Under the pieces are notes generated by a model that ran no database searches, was not told the origin of the DNA, and worked only from the letters and a program-made list of their open reading frames with translations. A DNA stretch of 17,932 nucleotides, taken from contig CAZKUR010000078.1 of NCBI GenBank assembly GCA_964556005.1, forward strand, positions 1 through 17,932. The letters run 5' to 3'. Positions 7,006-13,363 of this stretch are shown one piece after another (the first letter of the stretch is position 1; each line of letters opens with the position of its first letter). The DNA is from CAZKUR01 sp964556005 (lineage in GTDB: Bacteria; Bacteroidota; Ignavibacteria; Ignavibacteriales; Ignavibacteriaceae). The translations under genes and the position numbers were made by a program.

Positions 7006-8658
7006 ATGAATAATTTTAAAATTTTTACTCTTAGCTTTCTGATTGGAATTTTATTCCTGGGGACAAAAGTATTAGCGCAAACAGGGGAAGATCTTTATCA
7101 AAAAGGAATTCAGCTTGAAGAAATAAAGGGTGAGCTTGAAAAAGCAATTGAAGTTTATTCAACTGTCATCAGGGATAATACGGCAAATAAAGAAACTGCT
7201 GCATTAGCGCAACTGCATATCGGCTTATGCTATGAAAAGCTTGGTAAAGAAAAAATAGCCGATGCAATATCATCATTTAAAAAAGTAATTAACCTATATC
7301 CCTCTCAGAAAGATGCAGTACAACTTGCAAGGGAAAAGCTTGCGGCACTGAATACTAATGAAAATGATATTCAAGAAATAAAAAATGCAGTTGAGAAATG
7401 GAATAAAGCTTTTGAGTCGAAAGATATTGATAAGTATTGCAGTTTTCTTTCGAATGAATTTATTAACCGTTCGTTAGGCAGCCTTACAAAGATGAGGGAA
7501 TTTATTGTTAATAGATATTTTTCAAAATGGAAGAAGATCTCCCTTACTTCGAAAATTAAATCTGTTGAAAGAACCGGATATAACTATGTGGTTGATGAAG
7601 AAGTAAATTTTGTTTATACCGATTGGAATGGGGGTGAAAAAAGTGAAATGGGCGTTAACCGGTTTTTGACCTTTACACAAGAAAAGGGACAATGGAAAGT
7701 TCTAAGTTTAAGAAATCAAATGCCGCTTCCGGGTATTTATAAAAAATTAAGTAATAAATATCCTGGAGTAGGAAACCCTTACTTAGCATATGTTTGTCAA
7801 GCAGCTCAGCGCTTTGTTTCCGTAATTGATACAAGAACCGATTCTTTAATTGGAATAATTAATTCGGGTTACGGCCCGTGCGATATAACATTTTCAAAAG
7901 ATAGAGGTTATATCGCCAATTTTAATTCCAATGATATTACTGTCTTTAACAAAAAAGACAATGCACCAATTGCAACTGTTCCTGTCGGTTCGCATCCGAC
8001 ACAAATATTAATTACGGAGGATGGGAAATTTGCTTTGATACTTCATCAATCGGATGACGGACTTTGGATAATGACGACAAAAGACAATCAAATTATAAAT
8101 AAAATTCCAAGTGTAACAGGAATTCCGCTTTACAATTTTTCCAACAATAAAATTTATATTTCGGCGATATTTACACCATATATAATTGTTATGAAACCGG
8201 ATGATCAATCAATTGTTAAAAAGATAGATGTAGGCGGACGCCCGTTAAATATTGCACTAACCCCGGACGGAAAATTTCTTTATGTGGCAAACTCTATACT
8301 CAACGAAGTTCAAAAAATAAATACTCATACAGATTCTATAGTAAATACAATATCTAATGTTGATACCTGCAGAGGCATTGCAATAACACCGGATGATAAA
8401 TTCGCTTATGTTACAAATGTTGTCTCAAGCAAGGTTACAATTATAAATCTTCAAAATGATAAAATTGAAAAGACTATTCCTGTTGGAAGAATGCCAACTA
8501 CTATCATAATGGATAAATATAACAATTGTGCCTATGTATCAAACCAGCGTGAAAGTTCAATATCCGTAATTGATCTAAAGAAGCAGGAAGTTGTTAAAAC
8601 AATTTCAGTCGCGGATAACCCGATTAGTATTCAAATGTTTCCGAATAATCAGAAATAA
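7006..8658 (+). CDS. Exported TPR / NTF2-like / seven-bladed YVTN beta-propeller protein
   Basis: A 550-residue exported protein. Residues 1-25 form a signal peptide (hydrophobic core, cleavage near VLA-Q). Residues about 27-118 are tetratricopeptide-like helices (LYQKGIQLEE, AIEVYSTVI, AQLHIGLCYEKLG). Residues about 123-240 resemble an NTF2/SnoaL-like fold (VEKWNKAFESKDIDKYCSF, then a beta-rich part ending QWKVLSLR). Residues about 256-545 are a YVTN-type propeller, in which I count seven blades. Each blade follows the pattern xYVxN....VxVIDxxxxxVxxTIxVGxxPxxIxxxxDxK. Examples are GKFLYVANS, DKFAYVTNV and NNCAYVSNQ. No T9SS sorting domain is present, so it is probably periplasmic. No catalytic residues are evident; a scaffold or ligand-binding role is likely. 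It appears monocistronic. The ATG at 7006 has an AGGG site upstream. Confidence 0.85.
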   Translation: MNNFKIFTLSFLIGILFLGTKVLAQTGEDLYQKGIQLEEIKGELEKAIEVYSTVIRDNTANKETAALAQLHIGLCYEKLGKEKIADAISSFKKVINLYPSQKDAVQLAREKLAALNTNENDIQEIKNAVEKWNKAFESKDIDKYCSFLSNEFINRSLGSLTKMREFIVNRYFSKWKKISLTSKIKSVERTGYNYVVDEEVNFVYTDWNGGEKSEMGVNRFLTFTQEKGQWKVLSLRNQMPLPGIYKKLSNKYPGVGNPYLAYVCQAAQRFVSVIDTRTDSLIGIINSGYGPCDITFSKDRGYIANFNSNDITVFNKKDNAPIATVPVGSHPTQILITEDGKFALILHQSDDGLWIMTTKDNQIINKIPSVTGIPLYNFSNNKIYISAIFTPYIIVMKPDDQSIVKKIDVGGRPLNIALTPDGKFLYVANSILNEVQKINTHTDSIVNTISNVDTCRGIAITPDDKFAYVTNVVSSKVTIINLQNDKIEKTIPVGRMPTTIIMDKYNNCAYVSNQRESSISVIDLKKQEVVKTISVADNPISIQMFPNNQK

Positions 8659-8809
8659 CGTACTTATAAATTTTTACTCAGTAATTTTTTAAAAATGCAA
8701 TATTTTGTACATTTAATATTATTTCCGTTTAATTTCTTCAAATACATAAGATTAAAGAGTATTCTTGGTCAGTCTAATAACTTTTCATGATCATCAGCAC
8801 AAAAAAATT

Positions 8810-8831
8810 AAAAATATTTTAGAATATTTTT
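8810..8831. repeat. AT-only perfect inverted repeat
   Basis: AAAAATATT (8810-8818) and AATATTTTT (8823-8831) are perfect inverted copies around a four-base TTAG loop. It lies between the propeller gene and the next gene. It lacks GC pairs, so as RNA it would be a weak terminator at best; chance is a real possibility in this AT-rich spacer. Confidence 0.4.
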
Positions 8832-8867
8832 GGTGGAAAGAGAAGACAACAGTTAATTGAATAATCA

Positions 8868-8891
8868 AAACAATTTGTTGAATAATTGTTT
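8868..8891. repeat. 24-bp inverted repeat upstream of envelope operon (possible operator)
   Basis: AAACAATT (8868-8875) and AATTGTTT (8884-8891) form a perfect 8-bp dyad with an 8-base centre, 24 bases before the ATG of the first gene of the envelope cluster. The position and symmetry suit a regulator binding site or a leader hairpin. A direct echo of TTGAATAAT also occurs at 8857 and 8878. Function is inferred from position only. Confidence 0.3.
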
Positions 8892-8914
8892 GAGAAAAAT
8901 GAAAGAGGTTAGCC

Positions 8915-9424
8915 ATGAAGAATATGACTTATTCTTTAAGCTCGCTTGTGATGATAAATCTTCTCTTTATATGCACTTATCAGGATAGTAACGCAGGGCT
9001 GCAAGATAGGAATTGCCTGGAAAACCGGAAATTAAATCTTTACCCCTTGGATTCTATACCCGGTAAGGATTCAATCGTTATATACTTTTTAACAGTAGAT
9101 GTTCATGAAGCAGGTTCAGATATTACGCACGATTGGCTTATTTTAAATGATTCGCAAAGATTTTACAATTTTTTAATCTTAATAAAGGGAATAAACGCAT
9201 TGCCGTGTAATGCCGGACTTACTACGCGAGTGAAGAGTAAAATCAAGCAGATACTTGCCGATTCAAATTTTGTGGCTACCACCAATGGTGTGCGGCATAA
9301 TCTTTCCTTTCCCGGTGCAATGCAAACATGGATGAAACTATACAATTACTTTACTGATGCCGGTGTAAAAGTAACGGCAAATCAAAACGCGAATCCCCGG
9401 CTAATTCATACTTGGATGAATTAG
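8915..9424 (+). CDS. Secreted protein of unknown function
   Basis: A 169-residue protein I do not recognise. It begins with a hydrophobic segment (about residues 7-22) and an S-N-A-G stretch that looks like signal peptidase I cleavage near residue 28. The mature part is about 140 residues. A beta stretch near residues 54-62 (SIVIYFLTVDVHE) and helices (RFYNFLILIKGI, TRVKSKIKQILAD, MQTWMKLYNYFTD) suggest a small mixed alpha/beta domain. Two cysteines remain in the mature part, near residues 34 and 99, which could pair in the periplasm. A ribosome site (AGAGG) precedes the ATG. It is the first of four co-directional envelope genes, 52 bases before the barrel-like protein, so it may act with that protein. 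No catalytic motif seen. Confidence 0.7.
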   Translation: MKNMTYSLSSLVMINLLFICTYQDSNAGLQDRNCLENRKLNLYPLDSIPGKDSIVIYFLTVDVHEAGSDITHDWLILNDSQRFYNFLILIKGINALPCNAGLTTRVKSKIKQILADSNFVATTNGVRHNLSFPGAMQTWMKLYNYFTDAGVKVTANQNANPRLIHTWMN

Positions 9425-9476
9425 CTGCCTAAAGAAAAAACTAAAAAACTATTTCATCAAACTTTTGGAGAAGAAA

Positions 9477-10229
9477 ATGTTTAAAAAGAAATATGCATCG
9501 TTTATAATAATTCTTATCATGATAACATTTACTGCATTCAGTAATTCCGAAGCCCAAATTACCTTACAATTAGGCGGCGGCGGTGGATTGACAATGCCTG
9601 AAGGTAATTTTTCAGGAACAACTGCGGATTATTATTCCGGGAAAAACTACGGCCTCGGTACAGGATTTAATTTACATGCTAAAGCAAAAATCGGGCTGCT
9701 GGGATTTTTGGTGTTCGGTCAGATTAATTATTCTTCTCTCAGCAGCGGCAGTGGTTCAATACCCGGCGGAGGCAGCATTGATATATCTCAAAAAGTTGTT
9801 TCATTCAGAGTCGGCCCTGAATTCAATATAAATCTTCCTGCTTTGCCGATTGCACCTTATTTAGACGGCAGTATTTCTCTAAATATTTTCACCAGCAATG
9901 TTACTTTCAGCGGCGTTCCGAATGTGTCCGATGCAAATTACTCAGTTAATTCGGCAAGCCGCATCGGACTTGGAGTGGGCGGCGGTATTTTATTCGCATT
10001 AAATCCTTTAATACATCTGGATTTGGGCATACATTATAATCTTATGAATCTTTTCGGAAAAAGTTTTGATACCGTAAATCCCCAGATAAACCAAAGAACA
10101 GTTTCATACCTATCATTAAACGATGATAAAGATCCGGCATATAGTTCGGGTTCAAGTACTCATATAATCGGAAATTCAAGGTCAATAAATTCATTAGAAA
10201 TCACGGCAACAATATTATTTGGTATTTAA
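9477..10229 (+). CDS. Outer-membrane beta-barrel-like protein
   Basis: About 250 residues. A signal peptide covers the first ~25 residues (KKKYAS, hydrophobic core, SEA-Q). The mature protein is rich in glycine, serine and alternating hydrophobic residues, with repeated amphipathic strands typical of small outer-membrane barrels (LGGGGGLTMPEGNF, VSFRVGPEFNINL, IGLGVGGGILFAL, HLDLGIHYNLM). It ends in a terminal strand EITATILFGI. I chose ATG 9477 because GGAG at 9467-9470 lies at good Shine-Dalgarno distance; an upstream in-frame TTG at 9465 overlaps that site and is unlikely to be the start. The substrate or role (pore, adhesin or structural) is not readable. It lies between a secreted unknown protein and a lipoprotein/coiled-coil pair, which suggests an envelope assembly. 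Confidence 0.82.
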   Translation: MFKKKYASFIIILIMITFTAFSNSEAQITLQLGGGGGLTMPEGNFSGTTADYYSGKNYGLGTGFNLHAKAKIGLLGFLVFGQINYSSLSSGSGSIPGGGSIDISQKVVSFRVGPEFNINLPALPIAPYLDGSISLNIFTSNVTFSGVPNVSDANYSVNSASRIGLGVGGGILFALNPLIHLDLGIHYNLMNLFGKSFDTVNPQINQRTVSYLSLNDDKDPAYSSGSSTHIIGNSRSINSLEITATILFGI

Positions 10230-10371
10230 AGAATCCTGAATAATGTACAGTACTCAATATTTGGAATTCGGCTGATGACTAATTTTTAAAATAGTCTTTT
10301 TCCGTAATAAATTCAGATGAAGTTATGGATGGATAAATTAGCATAATTATGAATAGAGGTAAGGAGCGGTT

Positions 10372-10830
10372 ATGAAAATACTTAAGTATGCAGCAATTTC
10401 GATTTTGATGATTTTCAGTGCTTGTTCGACCCTGCAGTTGAAGCCTGCAGATTTTGGATGGCCTGTTGAATCCGTTGTCAAAGTAGACGATCAGGGCAAT
10501 GTCAGCGTCGATAGGTATTCTTTGAAATTTAACGTGAAAAATTTGTTTACCGAAGAAACCGGTGATTCTAAAGCCTATATAGGAAAAGAACTTAGAATTA
10601 TTAGAAATTCAAAGGGTTACTATTTTATAACCGGGAATGACTTTAAGAATGTTTATGTTTTCAATACGAATGACGGAGCCTTAAAGCTCGACAATAAAAT
10701 TGAAGTGTCCGATTCCACTGGTATTATTAATCCAGCATTCAATCAAAGGCCTCCTTTTGTTTCTCTTAACACAGGGAATAAAAATATAAATTTAACTGAA
10801 GACGGAATAGCAAAGGAGAGTAAGAAATGA
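10372..10830 (+). CDS. Lipoprotein of unknown function, translationally coupled to next gene
   Basis: A 152-residue lipoprotein precursor. The lipobox is F-S-A-C with Cys18 as the predicted lipidated residue, giving a mature protein of about 135 residues. The mature part is beta-rich with acidic and asparagine-rich turns (SVVKVDDQGNVSVDRYSL, GYYFITGNDFKNVYVF) and a disordered, polar C-terminus. No known family is recognised. A strong AAGGAG site precedes the ATG. The stop codon overlaps the start of the next gene as ATGA (10827-10830), so the two proteins are probably made in fixed ratio and may bind each other. Its location in the inner or outer membrane cannot be decided: serine follows the cysteine, which does not suggest inner-membrane retention by E. 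coli rules, but those rules may not apply here. Confidence 0.82.
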   Translation: MKILKYAAISILMIFSACSTLQLKPADFGWPVESVVKVDDQGNVSVDRYSLKFNVKNLFTEETGDSKAYIGKELRIIRNSKGYYFITGNDFKNVYVFNTNDGALKLDNKIEVSDSTGIINPAFNQRPPFVSLNTGNKNINLTEDGIAKESKK

Positions 10831-12068
10831 AACGATATAGATTTTTGCTTATCTGTACGATGGTTTTGCTTGCATGGAATTTTGTATTTGCCCAGCGGGA
10901 TTATGAAATCGTACATAATTTTAATGTAAAATTTTTACAGTTAGAGCAGTCCATTAAAACTGCTGATTCATTAGCACAGCTAAATCAAATTCAGGATTCC
11001 ATTATGATCATTAAGCAGAATTTCCAGGATCATAAAGCACTGCTTGATAAGAGTCTTTACCCTTACGACTTTAACGGATCGTTTGCAAAACTTCAAAAAG
11101 AGCTTGACCTGCGTAAACAAGATTTCACTCAAATCAGCACGCTTAAAACTCAGGTGTCAGGCTTGACTCTTCAATTAGACACATTGAACAGTAAAAATAA
11201 TGAACTATTTAGTAAAGTTCAGGACCTGGAATTGCAAACTCAGAAAGACGCAAATCAGATAAGTATGCTGAAACATAATGTTTCTATACTAATGATTTCA
11301 CTTCATAAACGAGACGGTTTGATAATGGCTATGCTCGACAGTTTAATGCCGTCTGGAATTTTACAAAAAGAACAGTTGACTCAAGGAGAAAAACAGAAGG
11401 TACTTTCAAAAGCGGAAAAAGAAAATGTTATTTCAAACGTCAATCGGGCGATTGATGATAATATTAAATTTCTTGAAATTACTTCTCTTTCTCCCAAAGA
11501 TATCGATAATATCAAAAGACAGCAGCAGCAGTTTCAAAGATTGTGGACGGGAATGGGCTCTAAGTTTGCGGCTCTGTATTCCGAAAAAGGAAAAGGAACG
11601 ACAGACATAAATAATATCGACATAAAATTTGCAAAGTGGCGAAATGCAATTACAGCGGCAGCCTGGAGTTCAATCAGTAATAACTTTGCGAAGCATGGAA
11701 TAAATCTAAATCAATTTTCCAGCGGAAATGAATTTACCAATGTAGTTACCATGCATATTCGTGATGAAATTAAAGATTTTAGGCTTGAAGGAAAAGAAGC
11801 AAAAGCCAACTATACCGTTTTTGCAGATAGTGCCTGGTTCGGAGATATTCAACCTACATGGGTTCCTTTTTTAAAGGATAACAATATGTTATCCAATGCA
11901 CAGCAGGATACCATTGAAACCGCACTGGCAGATTGGCATGACGCGGTATCCCCCAGTCCTATAAGGTGGTTCTATATTGTCATTATCGTCGGGTTGTTAG
12001 CTTTATTTATTATTTACATGTTGGTCAGATCGTCAAAGAAAAGCCGGGCTGTTATCGAGAAGTCGTGA
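10827..12068 (+). CDS. Periplasmic coiled-coil protein with C-terminal membrane anchor
   Basis: 413 residues of no recognised family. Residues 1-22 form a signal peptide (cleavage at VFA-Q). Residues about 30-165 are helical. A long coiled-coil candidate lies at roughly 100-160, with heptad-like LKTQVSGLTLQLDTLNSKN followed by ELFSKVQDLELQ. The middle, about 190-370, is a mixed, mostly helical domain (NIKRQQQQFQRLW, NAITAAAWSSISNNFAKHG, DEIKDFRLEGKEAKANY). A single hydrophobic helix at about 378-398 precedes a basic tail (RSSKKSR). By the positive-inside rule the tail is cytoplasmic and the bulk periplasmic. It overlaps the lipoprotein gene by four bases and ends about 80 bases before a strong terminator. 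A periplasm-spanning adaptor or tether between the lipoprotein and the inner membrane is a reasonable but untested idea. Confidence 0.85.
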   Translation: MKRYRFLLICTMVLLAWNFVFAQRDYEIVHNFNVKFLQLEQSIKTADSLAQLNQIQDSIMIIKQNFQDHKALLDKSLYPYDFNGSFAKLQKELDLRKQDFTQISTLKTQVSGLTLQLDTLNSKNNELFSKVQDLELQTQKDANQISMLKHNVSILMISLHKRDGLIMAMLDSLMPSGILQKEQLTQGEKQKVLSKAEKENVISNVNRAIDDNIKFLEITSLSPKDIDNIKRQQQQFQRLWTGMGSKFAALYSEKGKGTTDINNIDIKFAKWRNAITAAAWSSISNNFAKHGINLNQFSSGNEFTNVVTMHIRDEIKDFRLEGKEAKANYTVFADSAWFGDIQPTWVPFLKDNNMLSNAQQDTIETALADWHDAVSPSPIRWFYIVIIVGLLALFIIYMLVRSSKKSRAVIEKS

Positions 12069-12145
12069 AGCTAACAGCACAACTTAATAAACCTAAATTT
12101 ACTACTATACAGGTGGGGATCTTAATTTGTGATTGCATGTATATA

Positions 12146-12179
12146 ATCCGGCTGCTGTAAGGTAGCCGGATTTTTTTTT
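12146..12179 (+). terminator. Strong rho-independent terminator closing the envelope operon
   Basis: ATCCGGCTGC (12146-12155) pairs with GTAGCCGGAT (12162-12171) as a 10-bp stem with one G-U wobble and a six-base loop, and runs directly into nine Ts (12171-12179). It sits 78 bases after the stop of the coiled-coil gene. There is no matching T-run on the other strand, so it should act on plus-strand transcripts only. Confidence 0.9.
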
Positions 12180-12223
12180 AAGTTGAGGGATGCCTTCAAG
12201 GAAACTTAATGAATAATTCCAAT

Positions 12224-12451
12224 TTAATATTCCTTAGCCGATTTATAAATCTCATCGAGAGTCTTCAATGATAAGCTGTCGCAATTCTGTTTATTATATT
12301 GATGTATCAACTCCCCGACACCTGAATAAATGTTAAAACCATTTTCTGTTTTCGTAAGATAAATTCTGACTCCAAAATCGGTTTTATTCTCCTCTTTTTT
12401 TAGACAACCGGCAAAGAATAATATGAACAAAAAAATAATTACTTTTTTCAT
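12224..12451 (-). CDS. Small lipoprotein of unknown function
   Basis: A 75-residue precursor on the minus strand, the only supported gene on that strand. It has a classical lipoprotein signal: MKK, a hydrophobic stretch, then F-A-G-C with Cys16 as the lipidation site, followed by a charged linker (LKKEENK). The mature ~60 residues contain a short beta stretch (GVRIYLTKTENGFNIYSG) and an acidic/helical tail (LSLKTLDEIYKSAKE). No family is recognised. It runs convergent to the envelope operon and divergent from the toxin-antitoxin module, so it has its own promoter somewhere in 12452-12747. The convincing lipobox is the main reason to accept so short a gene. Confidence 0.72.
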   Translation of the reverse strand: MKKVIIFLFILFFAGCLKKEENKTDFGVRIYLTKTENGFNIYSGVGELIHQYNKQNCDSLSLKTLDEIYKSAKEY

Positions 12452-12689
12452 GATTCTTAAAATTTTTATTGAGAATTAAAAAATAATATTATAAGTTACA
12501 AACTGAATTTTTAACAACACCAAAAATAACAACAGTTTTTGTGTTTAGGGGAAACTTGAAGGAGATGGGATAAGATTAGATACTACCCTAAGAATAATAT
12601 AATATTTTAGGAGAAAATCATTTCGTATTTTGTGCATAAAAAGAGAATTAAAATTTAAACTTATTGATAGTTAGGTACATAATGAAAGA

Positions 12690-12718
12690 TTGAATTATTA
12701 ATAAGGTAGAGTTATATT
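12690..12718 (+). promoter_or_regulatory. Candidate sigma-70-type promoter of the toxin-antitoxin module
   Basis: TTGAAT (12690-12695) and TATATT (12713-12718) are separated by 17 bases, ideal spacing, about 30 bases before the antitoxin ATG. The region is very AT-rich, so chance matches are expected, and promoter consensus in this phylum may differ from E. coli. Confidence 0.3.
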
Positions 12719-12747
12719 TATATCGATAATGAAAAAGAAAAATACAG

Positions 12748-12981
12748 ATGGATGAACAGGTTAATTCCAGATCAAAAGAAAATATTAAAAAGTTAAGTGT
12801 AGCCGAACGTATTTTGATAGTTGAAGATATTTGGGATAGTATTATTTCAACCGGAGAAGAATTGCCGTTAACGGATGAACAAAAAAATGAATTTTATAAA
12901 CGTTTGGAGACATACTACAAAAATCCAAACGAAGGCAAAAAATGGAAAGAGGTTAAAAACAACATTCAATCTCAAATATGA
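12748..12981 (+). CDS. Type II antitoxin, putative addiction-module component family
   Basis: A 77-residue protein of the 'putative addiction module component' antitoxin family (PF09720/TIGR02574 type), partner of ParE/RelE toxins. The family signature is clear: LSVAERILIVEDIWDSI, then ELPLTDEQKNEFYKRLE, and the C-terminal NPNEGKKWKEVKNNI that wraps the toxin. Such antitoxins are unstable and neutralise the toxin by direct binding; many also repress their own promoter. Its stop overlaps the toxin start as ATGA (12978-12981), giving translational coupling. The antitoxin itself looks full length and undamaged, whereas the toxin is frameshifted. The ribosome site is weak (purine-rich GAAAAAGAAAAA). 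Confidence 0.92.
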   Translation: MDEQVNSRSKENIKKLSVAERILIVEDIWDSIISTGEELPLTDEQKNEFYKRLETYYKNPNEGKKWKEVKNNIQSQI

Positions 12982-13306
12982 GCTATTATTTAATAGTTAG
13001 ACCTGAAGCTGAATCAGAATTACGGGAAGCAGTAAAATGGTATGAAGAAAAAGTTAAAGGTTTGGGTGCTACTTTCTATTAAATGTTGACGCAGCTATTA
13101 AATCTATTTTACGAATGCCTGAGGCATATACACCAACATATAAAAATACCCGCAGAGCACTGATAAGAAAATTTCCATTTGAAGTGCATTATTTTTTTGA
13201 TAAAAATAATATAGTTGTTTTAGCAATATTCCATGCAAGCAGAAATCCCGATGAATTGAAGAAACGTTTCACATGTTTTTTCACAATTTTAAGACATTAT
13301 TATTAA
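12978..13306 (+). pseudogene. ParE/RelE-family toxin, disrupted by a frameshift
   Basis: The toxin reading frame starts at ATG 12978, overlapping the antitoxin stop. It encodes about 34 residues (SYYLIVRPEAESELREAVKW, then YEEKVKGLGATFY) before TAA at 13080-13082. The rest of a typical ParE/RelE toxin continues without a gap in the -1 frame from 13079 to the stop at 13304-13306: LNVDAAIKSILRMPEAYTP, RRALIRKFPFEVHYFF, NIVVLAIFHASRNPDELKKR. Joining the two parts gives about 109 residues, close to family length plus a short odd tail (FTCFFTILRHYY). A single-base deletion around 13077-13081 explains everything. The usual motifs (RPEAE, the RRAL...FPF block, VLAIFHASRNP) are intact, so the lesion is recent, or it is a sequencing error. 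No slippery heptamer that would favour programmed frameshifting is seen. Confidence 0.88.
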
Positions 13307-13363
13307 CTCAATATTGAAATAGGATTTGAATAAGATCAGTTAATCATTAAACCGAGGTATCTT

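Noticed and set aside
9465..9476. TTG start for the barrel-like protein
   Set aside because: The TTG overlaps the GGAG ribosome site that serves ATG 9477, and the four extra residues precede a normal signal peptide.
12069..12223. Continuation of coding sequence after the coiled-coil gene
   Set aside because: A short overlapping frame here (to 12160) runs through the terminator stem and shows no protein-like composition.
13071..13085. Programmed -1 frameshift in the toxin gene
   Set aside because: The right frame change is present, but no slippery heptamer or downstream stimulatory structure is visible, and this toxin family is not known to use recoding. A deletion or sequence error is simpler.
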